From Rhodococcus triatomae BKS 15-14 (lineage in GTDB: Bacteria; Actinomycetota; Actinomycetes; Mycobacteriales; Mycobacteriaceae): a DNA stretch of 51,638 nt. The number at the start of each line of letters is the position of its first letter. The stretch's first letter is position 1. A model generated the notes under the pieces. It was not told where the DNA came from, ran no database searches, and worked only from the letters and a program-made list of their open reading frames with translations. Where the stretch lies: NCBI GenBank assembly GCA_000341795.1, contig AODO01000016.1, positions 1 through 51,638 on the forward strand. Reading direction: 5' to 3'. Below, piece after piece: positions 43,263-50,312 of the stretch. The position numbers and the translations under genes are program-made.

Positions 43263-43976
43263 ATGCCCGAGATCAACGTGGACACCCCGAACGGACCCGT
43301 GTCGGCGGTCCTCGAACACCCGGACGGAGACGGCCCGCATCCGGGTGTCGTCGTCGTGCACGACGCGCTCGGGCTGAGCCCCGACATCCGCGGGATCGTC
43401 CGCGACATCGCGGACCACGGATATCTGACCCTGGCCCCCGATCTGTACTCGCGTGGCGGCACGGCCCGCTGCATGCCGGGAGTCTTCCGCGATCTGCTCG
43501 GGCGTCGCGGGCGGGCCGTGTCGGACCTGCTCGCCGCCCGCGATCACCTGCTGGCGCTCCCCGACTGCTCCGGCGCGGTCGCGGTCGTGGGGTTCTGCAT
43601 GGGCGGCGGTTTCGCGCTGGCGTTGTCGCCGATGGGATTCGACGCATCCGCGCCGTTCTACGGGGTGCTGCCGAGACCTCTGGACGACGCGTTGTCCGGG
43701 GCGTGCCCGATCGTCGCGAGTTTCGGTGCGCGCGACCCGATCCTGCCCGGTGCGGGGAAGAAGCTGACCGCGACACTGGAGCGGCACGGCGTCCCGCACG
43801 ACGTCGAGACGTATTCGGGTGTCGGGCACAGCTTCGTCAACCATCTGCCCGCCGGCCCCGCGGCACCGCTGTTGCGGGTCGTCGGATTCCACTACGGCGA
43901 GGAACAGGCCGCGGACGCGTGGCGCCGCGTGTACGCCTTCTTCGACGAACACCTCGGCAAGGGCGCGTCGTCCTAG
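43263..43976 (+). CDS. Dienelactone hydrolase family protein
   Basis: This 237-residue alpha/beta hydrolase has the dienelactone hydrolase triad. The Cys nucleophile is in GFCMGGGF, the Asp is in GARDPILPG, and the His is in SGVGHSFVNH. DLH enzymes open dienelactones in chlorocatechol breakdown, but many family members have unknown substrates and none of that pathway lies nearby. The ATG at 43263 is used. Its stop codon overlaps the stop of the convergent decapeptide-repeat gene within the palindrome CTAG. Confidence 0.88.
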   Translation: MPEINVDTPNGPVSAVLEHPDGDGPHPGVVVVHDALGLSPDIRGIVRDIADHGYLTLAPDLYSRGGTARCMPGVFRDLLGRRGRAVSDLLAARDHLLALPDCSGAVAVVGFCMGGGFALALSPMGFDASAPFYGVLPRPLDDALSGACPIVASFGARDPILPGAGKKLTATLERHGVPHDVETYSGVGHSFVNHLPAGPAAPLLRVVGFHYGEEQAADAWRRVYAFFDEHLGKGASS

Positions 43977-44791
43977 GGCAGTTCGTTCCCGTTGGGCTTG
44001 CCGCTCCGGAGCCAGCGGCCCGGCAGCTTGCCCGCGAGGTCGCCGAGCGGGCCGACGGCGGCGCTGAGGACGCCGACGGTCTCGCGGAGCAGTTCGACGC
44101 TGTCACCGAGTTGCTCCAGGTTCGGGGCGAGCGAGGTGAGCGTCTCCGACAGCGACACGATCTGGTCGAGCGGCCCGTTCTCGGCGATGATCCGTTCGAG
44201 CGGGCCGTCCTTGGCGAGGAGGGTCTCGAGGACGCCGCCCTCCTCGATCGCCCGGTCGATGATCCCGCCCTCCTTGGTGAGGGTTTCGAGCGGGCCTGCG
44301 GTCGCGGTGAGTCGCTCCAGCGGCCCGTCCACCGCGGTGAGGCGGTCGAGCAGCCCACCAGGGGCGAGGAGCCGTTCGACGGGGCCGTCCTCGTCGAGGA
44401 GTCGTTCGACGGGTCCGCCGGGAGCGAGAACGCGGTCGAGGGGGCCGTCGGGTTCGATGATCCGTTCCAGGGTGCCGCCGGGCGCGGTCAGGCGGTCCAC
44501 GACGCCACCCGGTTCGAGCAGTCTGTCGACGGGACCGCCGGGGCGCATCGCCTGTCCCAGTGGTCGCTGGTCGGAGGCGAGTTCCGCGACCTGTTGGAGC
44601 AGCTTGAGCGGCCCGGACGTGTTCGTGGGGCCGGTGTTACCCAGGCTGACGAGTCCGCCCAGGTCGCCGGTGGCCGACGCGGCGAGCGCGATGCGGGTCG
44701 CCCCGAGCGCGGTTTCGACCACGCCGAGGGCGGAATCGGTGATCGCCAGTCCCACCCGGGCCGGCAGTGTGACCATCGCCACCAGGTTCAT
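43973..44791 (-). CDS. Protein with 13 tandem decapeptide repeats
   Basis: This 272-residue protein has an unrecognised N-terminal helical part (1-83). Residues 84-213 are 13 contiguous decapeptides in perfect register. Examples are PGGPVDRLLE, PGGVVDRLTA, PGGTLERIIE, EDGPVERLLA and KDGPLERIIA. The consensus is (P/E)(G/D)G(P/V)(L/V)(D/E)R(L/I)(L/I)(A/E). The C-terminal 59 residues look like a coiled coil (ETLTSLAPNLEQLGDSVELLRETV) and a basic tail. The hydrophobic N-terminal stretch may be a membrane-binding helix rather than a cleavable signal. Function is unknown. The repeats suggest a regular helical or solenoid scaffold. Confidence 0.75.
   Translation of the reverse strand: MNLVAMVTLPARVGLAITDSALGVVETALGATRIALAASATGDLGGLVSLGNTGPTNTSGPLKLLQQVAELASDQRPLGQAMRPGGPVDRLLEPGGVVDRLTAPGGTLERIIEPDGPLDRVLAPGGPVERLLDEDGPVERLLAPGGLLDRLTAVDGPLERLTATAGPLETLTKEGGIIDRAIEEGGVLETLLAKDGPLERIIAENGPLDQIVSLSETLTSLAPNLEQLGDSVELLRETVGVLSAAVGPLGDLAGKLPGRWLRSGKPNGNELP
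44153..44542 (-). repeat. 13 x 30-bp coding repeat
   Basis: This stretch encodes residues 84-213 of the preceding gene as 13 units of 30 bases with no insertions or deletions. The unit at the protein level is a turn (xGG or xDG) followed by a short amphipathic helix. Confidence 0.8.
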
Positions 44792-44843
44792 GCTTTTACT
44801 GTAACCCGGAGGTCACGGACAAAACGGCAACCGGCGGTTCCGA

Positions 44844-45158
44844 TCAGTGCAGGACCTTCAGGCCGATCACACATCCGACGATGCCGAGAATCAGCAGCAC
44901 CTTCAGTATCGAGGTGGATTCGGAGCCCGTGATCATCGCGTATCCCACGGTCAGCGAGGCGCCGATGCCCACCCAGACCGCGTACGACGTGCCGATCGGC
45001 AGGGTGCGCATGGCGTACGCGAGGCCACCCATGCTGGCGACGAGCGCAACTCCGAACACCACGGACGGGGCCAGTCGGCTGAAACCCTCGGACTTGCCGA
45101 GCGCGGTCGCCCAGACAGCTTCGAGAACACCGGAAACAACGAGCACGAGCCATGCCAT
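44844..45158 (-). CDS. gdx: Guanidinium exporter of the SMR family (SugE/Gdx)
   Basis: This 104-residue protein has four membrane helices and aligns closely with E. coli SugE/Gdx. It begins MAWLVLVVSGVLEAVWATAL with the essential Glu in helix 1, then has GFSRLAPSV, LPIGTSYAVWVGIGA and a final helix. Gdx proteins export guanidinium in exchange for protons. I chose the ATG at 45158, which matches the family start. A guanidine-III riboswitch lies 19-59 bases upstream on the same strand, and this fixes the substrate far better than sequence alone. Confidence 0.92.
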   Translation of the reverse strand: MAWLVLVVSGVLEAVWATALGKSEGFSRLAPSVVFGVALVASMGGLAYAMRTLPIGTSYAVWVGIGASLTVGYAMITGSESTSILKVLLILGIVGCVIGLKVLH

Positions 45159-45176
45159 GACGGAAACACTCTCCAG

Positions 45177-45217
45177 GCACCGTCTTGTCGCTGGCCGGGT
45201 ACGGTGCGCTCGTCCGG
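45177..45217 (-). promoter_or_regulatory. Guanidine-III riboswitch (ykkC-III)
   Basis: Read on the minus strand, the 41 bases start CCGGACGAG, continue through the G/C-rich arm GCGCACCG and UACCCGG, and end ACAAGACGGUGC. This fits the known guanidine-III pseudoknot from Thermobifida almost base for base. It ends just before a GGAG ribosome site of the SMR gene, so guanidine binding probably frees translation. Confidence 0.88.
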
Positions 45218-45293
45218 ATGTCGTCGTTGACGCTTCCACCGTAGCAATCCCTCACCGCGCCGGCGTTCGGGTGTGAGGGACCTGACCAGACGC

Positions 45294-45311
45294 TCACAGG
45301 AAACTCGCAGA
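45294..45311 (+). promoter_or_regulatory. Probable PhoP box upstream of phoP
   Basis: TCACAGG and TCGCAGA are direct repeats separated by AAAC, 44 bases before the phoP start. M. tuberculosis PhoP binds seven-base direct repeats TCACAGC spaced by four bases. TCACGGT follows immediately as a possible third half-site. Autoregulation is likely. Confidence 0.55.
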
Positions 45312-45354
45312 TCACGGTCAGCAACCATCCAGCGAGCGGGGTGATGATGTCAGG

Positions 45355-46059
45355 GTGACTGGGACGAAGACCGACGCCAAGATCCTCATCGTCGACGACG
45401 AACCGAACATCGTGGAGCTGCTCTCGGTGAGCCTGCGATTCCAGGGGTTCGACGTCGACACCGCGTCCACCGGCGCCGAGGGACTGGACAAGGCGAAGTC
45501 GTTCCGCCCGGACGCCCTGATCCTCGACGTGATGATGCCCGGCATGGACGGCTTCGGTCTGCTGCGGCGACTGCGTGCCGACGGAATCGACGCTCCGGTC
45601 CTGTTCCTCACCGCGAAGGACTCCGTCGAGGACAAGGTGTCGGGGCTGACGCTCGGCGCCGACGACTACGTGACCAAACCGTTCAGCCTGGAAGAGGTGG
45701 TCGCGCGACTGCGCGTCATCCTGCGCCGGGTCACGAAGGAGGGCAACGAGATCGAACCCTCCCGGATCGCCTTCGCCGACATCGAACTCGACGACGACAC
45801 CCACGAGGTGTGGAAGGCCGGCGAACCGGTGTCCCTGTCGCCCACCGAGTTCACCCTGTTGCGCTACTTCATGGTCAACGCCGGTGTGGTGCTGAGCAAG
45901 CCGCGCATCCTCGACCACGTCTGGCACTACGACTTCGGCGGCGAGGTCGGCGTGGTCGAGTCGTACGTCTCGTATCTGCGTCGCAAGGTCGACACCACCG
46001 AGCCGCGACTGATCCACACCCTCCGCGGCGTCGGATACGTCATGCGTGAGCCGAGGTAG
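45355..46059 (+). CDS. phoP: Response regulator PhoP
   Basis: This 234-residue OmpR-type regulator is very close to M. tuberculosis PhoP. Shared blocks include NIVELLSVSLRFQGF, DALILDVMMPGMDGFGLLRRLRADGIDAP and KPFSLEEVVARLRVILRR. The wing region SPTEFTLLRYFMVNAG and VVESYVSYLRRK is also conserved. The phosphoacceptor is Asp58. In mycobacteria PhoP controls cell-wall lipids, acid response and virulence. The start is the GTG at 45355. A PhoP-like direct repeat lies upstream, and phoR follows with overlapping frames. Confidence 0.93.
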   Translation: MTGTKTDAKILIVDDEPNIVELLSVSLRFQGFDVDTASTGAEGLDKAKSFRPDALILDVMMPGMDGFGLLRRLRADGIDAPVLFLTAKDSVEDKVSGLTLGADDYVTKPFSLEEVVARLRVILRRVTKEGNEIEPSRIAFADIELDDDTHEVWKAGEPVSLSPTEFTLLRYFMVNAGVVLSKPRILDHVWHYDFGGEVGVVESYVSYLRRKVDTTEPRLIHTLRGVGYVMREPR

Positions 46060-47449
46060 CGGGGTGCGTCGGCTGCCGCTGCGGGTCACCCTCGTCGGGG
46101 CCCTGCTGGTGCTCGCGGCGCTGGGGCTGCTGGCGTCGGGGGTCGCGGTGACGTCCGCGATGGAGAACTCTCTGATCTCCCGCATCGACAGCTCACTGCG
46201 AGATGCGTCGATGACGTGGGCGAAACCGCGGCACTTTCCGCCACAGGCGGCGGTGGCCGAACCCGGACCGTCCCGGCCTCCCAGCCCGTTCTACGTGCGT
46301 ACCGTCGCGCCGGACGGCGAGGTCCGGATGGTCATCAACGACCAGGCCGTCGAACCCGACCTTCCGGAGGACCCGGGGAGCACGCCGGTCACGGTCGGGT
46401 CCGTGGGCAATCCCGATCAGCGGTGGCGGACGCTGACCACGACGACCCCCGACGGCACGGTCACCGTCGCGGTGCGTCTCAACGACGTCGACGCCACGGT
46501 GGAGCGCCTGGTCGGTCTGCAGATCGGGATCGGCGTCGCGGTGCTGATCGCGCTCGGGGTCATCGGGTACTTCGTGGTCCGGCGCAGCCTCGCGCCCCTC
46601 GTCGAGGTCGAGCAGACGGCCGAGGCGATCGCGGCCGGTCGCCTGCACCAACGGATCCCGGAGCGGGACGAGCGCACCGAGGTGGGCAGGCTGACCGTCG
46701 CGCTGAACGGCATGCTCGAGCAGATCCAGACGGCGTTCGCCGCCACCGAGGCGTCGGAGGGGGCGGCGCGACGGTCCGAGGAGAAGATGCGGCGCTTCGT
46801 CGCCGACGCCAGCCACGAACTGCGCACCCCGCTCACGACGATTCGCGGCTTCGCGGAGCTCTACCGGCAGGGCGCGCTCCCCGACGCCGATCAGGCGATG
46901 GGCCGCATCGAGGCCGAGGCATCCCGGATGGGCCTGCTCGTGGAGGACCTCCTGATGCTCGCCCGGCTGGACGCGCAACGTCCGCTGGCGAAGGCACCCG
47001 TCGACGTGCTCGCGGTCGCCGCCGACGGGGTGCACGCCGCCCGCGCAATCGCACCGGACCGGGCGATCGACCTCGAGGTCCTCGACGGTTCCGGCCGCAC
47101 CGAGGTCGTCGGGGACGACGCGCGGCTGCGTCAGGTGCTCACCAACCTGATCGGCAACGCACTCGGGCACACCCCGCCCGACGCCTCGATCACCGTCCGG
47201 GTGGGCGCCGTCGAGGACCACGTGGTGCTGGAGGTCGCCGACACGGGACCGGGCCTCGACGAGGAGGCGCGTGAACGCGTCTTCGAACGCTTCTACCGCG
47301 CCGACGCCTCGCGGACCCGGGAGTCCGGCGGCAGCGGGCTCGGACTGTCGATCGTCGCCGCGCTCGTCGCAGCGCACGGCGGCACCGTGACCGTGGACTC
47401 GCCCGAGGGCGGGGGAGCGGTGTTCCGGGTGCTGCTTCCCCGCGAGTAG
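46046..47449 (+). CDS. phoR: Sensor histidine kinase PhoR
   Basis: This 467-residue membrane kinase matches M. tuberculosis PhoR through most of its length. A membrane helix at the N-terminus precedes an extracytoplasmic sensor domain with PPSPFYVRTVAPDGE. A second helix (about 155-178) leads to HAMP (RRSLAPLVEVEQTAEAIAAGRL). The phospho-acceptor is in DASHELRTPLTT (His at about 257), and the ATP-binding boxes are NLIGNAL, DTGPGL and GLGLSI. The GTG at 46046 overlaps phoP by 14 bases; a GTG at 46064 is an equally good start. The stop at 47447-47449 is followed at once by a palindromic repeat element. Confidence 0.92.
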   Translation: MSRGSGVRRLPLRVTLVGALLVLAALGLLASGVAVTSAMENSLISRIDSSLRDASMTWAKPRHFPPQAAVAEPGPSRPPSPFYVRTVAPDGEVRMVINDQAVEPDLPEDPGSTPVTVGSVGNPDQRWRTLTTTTPDGTVTVAVRLNDVDATVERLVGLQIGIGVAVLIALGVIGYFVVRRSLAPLVEVEQTAEAIAAGRLHQRIPERDERTEVGRLTVALNGMLEQIQTAFAATEASEGAARRSEEKMRRFVADASHELRTPLTTIRGFAELYRQGALPDADQAMGRIEAEASRMGLLVEDLLMLARLDAQRPLAKAPVDVLAVAADGVHAARAIAPDRAIDLEVLDGSGRTEVVGDDARLRQVLTNLIGNALGHTPPDASITVRVGAVEDHVVLEVADTGPGLDEEARERVFERFYRADASRTRESGGSGLGLSIVAALVAAHGGTVTVDSPEGGGAVFRVLLPRE

Positions 47450-47522
47450 GCGCCTCCGGCACCTGTGCGCGAGTTTGGTAGTGGGAGCTACCAAACTCGC
47501 GCACAGGCAGCGGAGCTGCTCA
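47449..47522. repeat. Three-hairpin palindromic element, copy 1
   Basis: The element fills the gap between the convergent stops of phoR and the TetR gene. Hairpin 1 is GGCGCC-TCC-GGCACC (one mismatch). The central stem is perfect over 20 bp (47462-47481 with 47488-47507; loop TGGGAG). Hairpin 3 is GCAGC-GGA-GCTGC. The TCC and GGA loops are complementary. It may end transcription on both strands. Confidence 0.85.
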
Positions 47523-48119
47523 GGGCTCGGCAGGGAGGAGTAGCCGCAGCGCGTCGTCGAGGACGTCGGCGAGATCACTGCCGGGGTGGGAGATCCAGTA
47601 CTCGTGCGCGGTCAGTGTCGCGGCAAGCGTCGCATGCCCGACCGCGACGGGGAAGAGGGCTTCGACCGGCCGGCCGGTCCTGGCAGCGGCGTACTCGGCG
47701 GCCGTCGCGCGCCAGCGAGCGTGACGTTGCCATGCCTGCGCCTGCACGGCGGGTTCGGTCAGCACCAGTTGGGCGCGATGACGAGCCCACTCGACCTGGT
47801 CGTCGGGGAAGGTCGCGAGCGCGGCGACCACCGCCCGCACCACGACGTCCTCGTACCGCTCGGTCGGCGCACCGGCGGCGAGCTGCTCACGCAGTACCTC
47901 GATCTCGCCCTCCGACTCGACCCACAGGACGTCGGCCTTGGTCGGGAAGTAGCGGAAGAAGGTGCGACTGCTGATCCCGCCGGCCCGGGCGATGTCGTCG
48001 ACACCGGTCTGCTCGAAGCCCCGCTCGACGAAGAGACGTTGGGCGACCGCGGCGAGTTCGTGTGCGCTCGTTGACGCCGGTCTGCCTCCGCGGTCGGTGC
48101 GGTCCCCTGTGCTGGTCAC
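47520..48119 (-). CDS. TetR-family regulator, MftR-like
   Basis: This 199-residue TetR protein has the N-terminal HTH SAHELAAVAQRLFVERGFEQTGVDDIARAGGISSRTFFRYFPTKADVLW. The RTFFRYFPTK recognition region resembles the mycofactocin regulator MftR, and the neighbour is a mycofactocin-coupled dehydrogenase on the divergent strand. MftR-type regulators respond to acyl-CoA. I chose the GTG at 48119; longer starts add a basic region without TetR character. Its stop codon overlaps the end of the palindromic element. No mft biosynthesis genes are in the window. Confidence 0.8.
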   Translation of the reverse strand: MTSTGDRTDRGGRPASTSAHELAAVAQRLFVERGFEQTGVDDIARAGGISSRTFFRYFPTKADVLWVESEGEIEVLREQLAAGAPTERYEDVVVRAVVAALATFPDDQVEWARHRAQLVLTEPAVQAQAWQRHARWRATAAEYAAARTGRPVEALFPVAVGHATLAATLTAHEYWISHPGSDLADVLDDALRLLLPAEP

Positions 48120-48191
48120 GTGTTCATGCTTCCAGGTCGGGTCGCGGGTGGGTGGCGTTCCCCGTCGGTCGTGTCGCGAAACCTTCCCTTT

Positions 48192-48206
48192 TGTCATTGA
48201 CTGACA
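48192..48206. promoter_or_regulatory. Candidate operator between TetR and SDR genes
   Basis: TGTCA and TGACA form a perfect inverted repeat with a five-base centre (TTGAC) in the 153-base divergent region. The site lies 73 bases before the TetR start and 67 before the SDR start. It is a plausible TetR dimer site. Confidence 0.5.
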
Positions 48207-48272
48207 TAACCTCGACGGTACGACGCGGCGCTGCTGAATGTCGGCGCTGCATGTGCCGAAAGGTCAACTGTC

Positions 48273-49100
48273 ATGGGACAACTCGATGGTCAGGTCGTCT
48301 TCGTCACCGGTGCCGCACGCGGCCAGGGGCGAAGCCACGCGGTGCGTCTCGCGCAGGAGGGTGCCGACGTCATCGCGGTGGACGTCTGCAGGCAGGTGGA
48401 AACCGTGCCGTACCCGACGGCGACACCCGACGACCTCGCCGAGACCGAACGCCAGGTCAAAGCACTCGGCCGACGGATCGTCGCCCGTGAGGTCGACGTC
48501 CGGGACCTCGCCGCGCTGAAGGACGCCGTCGACGCCGGTGTGGCCGAACTGGGCCGACTCGACATCGTGCTCGCCAACGCCGGAATCTCCGTGCCCGCAC
48601 CCACACTCGAGATGTCGGAGCAGACGTGGTCGACGATGATCGACGTCAACCTCACCGGGGTCTGGAAGACCTGCGCTGCGGCGGTGCCGCACATCGTCGC
48701 GGGTGGTCGCGGCGGCTCGGTGGTGATCACCAGTTCGCTCGCGGCACTGAAGGCCAATGCGAACACCGCGCACTACTCGGCGGCGAAAGCGGGTCTCGTC
48801 GGATTCATGAGGGTCCTGGCCGTCGAGCTCGCGCCGCAGAAGATCCGGGTCAACACCGTCCACCCCACCACCGTCGCCACCGACATGATCCTCAACGACC
48901 CCACCTACGAACTGTTCCGCCCTGACCTCGACACTCCCACCCGCGCCGACTTCGAGGAGGCCGCGCTCACCCTCAACGCGCTGCCGGTGCCCGCCCTCGA
49001 CTCGAGCGACATCACCAACGCCGTCCTGTATCTGGTCGGCGAGAGCGGGCGGTACGTCACCGGCACCACGCACGTCGTCGACGCCGGCGGGCAGCTCTGA
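48273..49100 (+). CDS. Mycofactocin-coupled SDR oxidoreductase
   Basis: This 275-residue short-chain dehydrogenase has the features of the mycofactocin-coupled subfamily. TGAARGQGRSHAVRLAQEGADVIAVDVC is the NAD-binding motif with the characteristic GQGRSHA. The insert VETVPYPTATPDDLAETERQVKALGRRIVAREVDVRD is typical of the carveol-dehydrogenase-like group. The active site has ITSSLAA and YSAAKAG (Tyr at about 168). Members hold NAD tightly and pass electrons to mycofactocin. AAAGG precedes the ATG at 48273. It is divergent from the TetR regulator. The alcohol substrate is unknown. Confidence 0.9.
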   Translation: MGQLDGQVVFVTGAARGQGRSHAVRLAQEGADVIAVDVCRQVETVPYPTATPDDLAETERQVKALGRRIVAREVDVRDLAALKDAVDAGVAELGRLDIVLANAGISVPAPTLEMSEQTWSTMIDVNLTGVWKTCAAAVPHIVAGGRGGSVVITSSLAALKANANTAHYSAAKAGLVGFMRVLAVELAPQKIRVNTVHPTTVATDMILNDPTYELFRPDLDTPTRADFEEAALTLNALPVPALDSSDITNAVLYLVGESGRYVTGTTHVVDAGGQL

Positions 49101-49330
49101 CGGCTCGATCTTCCGCGCCGCTCTCCCGTACTCGGTTCGCGCCCAACCACGTCGGCCGAACACCGGGCCGCCTCGGTGCCCGTGGCGGATTCCGCGACGA
49201 GGCGGGAGGGCGGTCGGGACGGTCCCGGAAGGTGACGTCCGCGAGGTGACTCGTGTCCGCCTCGGACAGCGGGTGTCGAGGTGCTCGGAAGGCGTCGGAA
49301 TCCGCCGCCGCCGCTGGATAGGGTGGGCGG

Positions 49331-50235
49331 GTGACGTTGCGACGACCCCTGCTGCCCTTCACTCGACACGCCCGGACGCTGCTACTCGCCGCGATGATCG
49401 CGATGTCGACGGCGGCGGCACTGCCCGCCCCGGCCGTCGCGTCCGCGCCCACGGCGGGCCCCACGGCGCTCGCCGAACCGGACCGGCAACCCGTCGGAGA
49501 ACGGTATGCGGCCACCGGAATCCATGCGGTCACGTCCGTCTCGGTGCCGGGATACCAGCTGTTCCATCCCGCCGACATCGCGACCGGCAACGATCGTCAC
49601 CCGGTGGTCACCTTCGGCAACGGCAGCTACGCGACCTACGAGCAGTACGAGGCGTTGCTGCGCCACCTGGCCTCCTGGGGCTTCGTCGTCGTGGTCGCGG
49701 ACAGCAGCGTCACCGGCGACGGGACCGAGATCCTGGCGGCAGCGCGCTACGTCCTGGCGCAGAACGGCAACCCGGAGAGCGTCTTTCACGATCGAATCGA
49801 CGTCGAGCACGTCGCCGCCGTCGGGCATTCGCAGGGCGCCGGCGGATCGATCAACGCCAGCACCGACTCCGACGGACTCATCACCTCGACCGCCGTGCTC
49901 GACCTGCCGGACCCCTGGTGGGCCAGCCGGCCCGTCGACGTGATCGACGTGGCTCGACTGACCGGTCCGGTGTTCTATCTGACCGGCGCCGAGGATCCGG
50001 TCTCGACGGCCGTCCCGCAGGCCGCCTATCACGCCGTGAGCCCGGTTCCGGCGGCCGCCTTCTGGGTGTCGGCCACAACTGGCCCGCCGACGGCGGTGGT
50101 TTCCGTGGGTACCTCACGGCGTGGTTGCGTTTCACCCTCACCGGTGACACCGACGCCGCGCGGGCCTTCGTCGGTTCGGCCCCCGAACTGCTGGCCGATC
50201 CGCTGTGGGACGGGACCGCCGTCAAGGGGTGGTGA
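49331..50235 (+). pseudogene. Secreted alpha/beta hydrolase, frameshifted near 50071
   Basis: A GTG at 49331 begins an exported hydrolase with a signal peptide (about 1-36). The core is YQLFHPADIATGNDRHPVV, then GNGSYATYEQYEALLRHLASWGFVVVVAD, and the nucleophile elbow GHSQGAGGS. Family similarity in this frame ends at AAAFWVS. The rest (GHNWPADGGGFRGYLTAWLRF, ending TAVKGW at 50235) lies in another frame. One missing base near 50071 explains this, since an added G would give TCG GGC CAC. The shift removes the probable catalytic His (GHNW). It is either a pseudogene or a sequence error. Without the correction the frame would run through the palindromic element to 50317. Confidence 0.75.
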
Positions 50236-50237
50236 GT

Positions 50238-50312
50238 GGGCGCCTCCGGCGCCCGTGTGCGAGTTTGGTAGTGGGGGCTACCAAACTCGCGCACGGGCAG
50301 CGGAGCTGCCTA
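50238..50312. repeat. Three-hairpin palindromic element, copy 2
   Basis: This copy fills the gap between the hydrolase end (50235) and the stop of the minus-strand OYE gene (50310-50312). Hairpin 1 is GGGCGCC-TCC-GGCGCCC. The central stem pairs 50252-50271 with 50278-50297 (one G-T wobble, loop TGGGGG). Hairpin 3 is GGCAGC-GGA-GCTGCC. It closely matches copy 1 over about 70 bases. Confidence 0.85.

Noticed and set aside
49246-50235. Separate 329-residue ORF overlapping the secreted hydrolase
   Set aside because: Only its last 55 residues look like protein and they continue the hydrolase, so it is the other side of a frameshift and not a gene.
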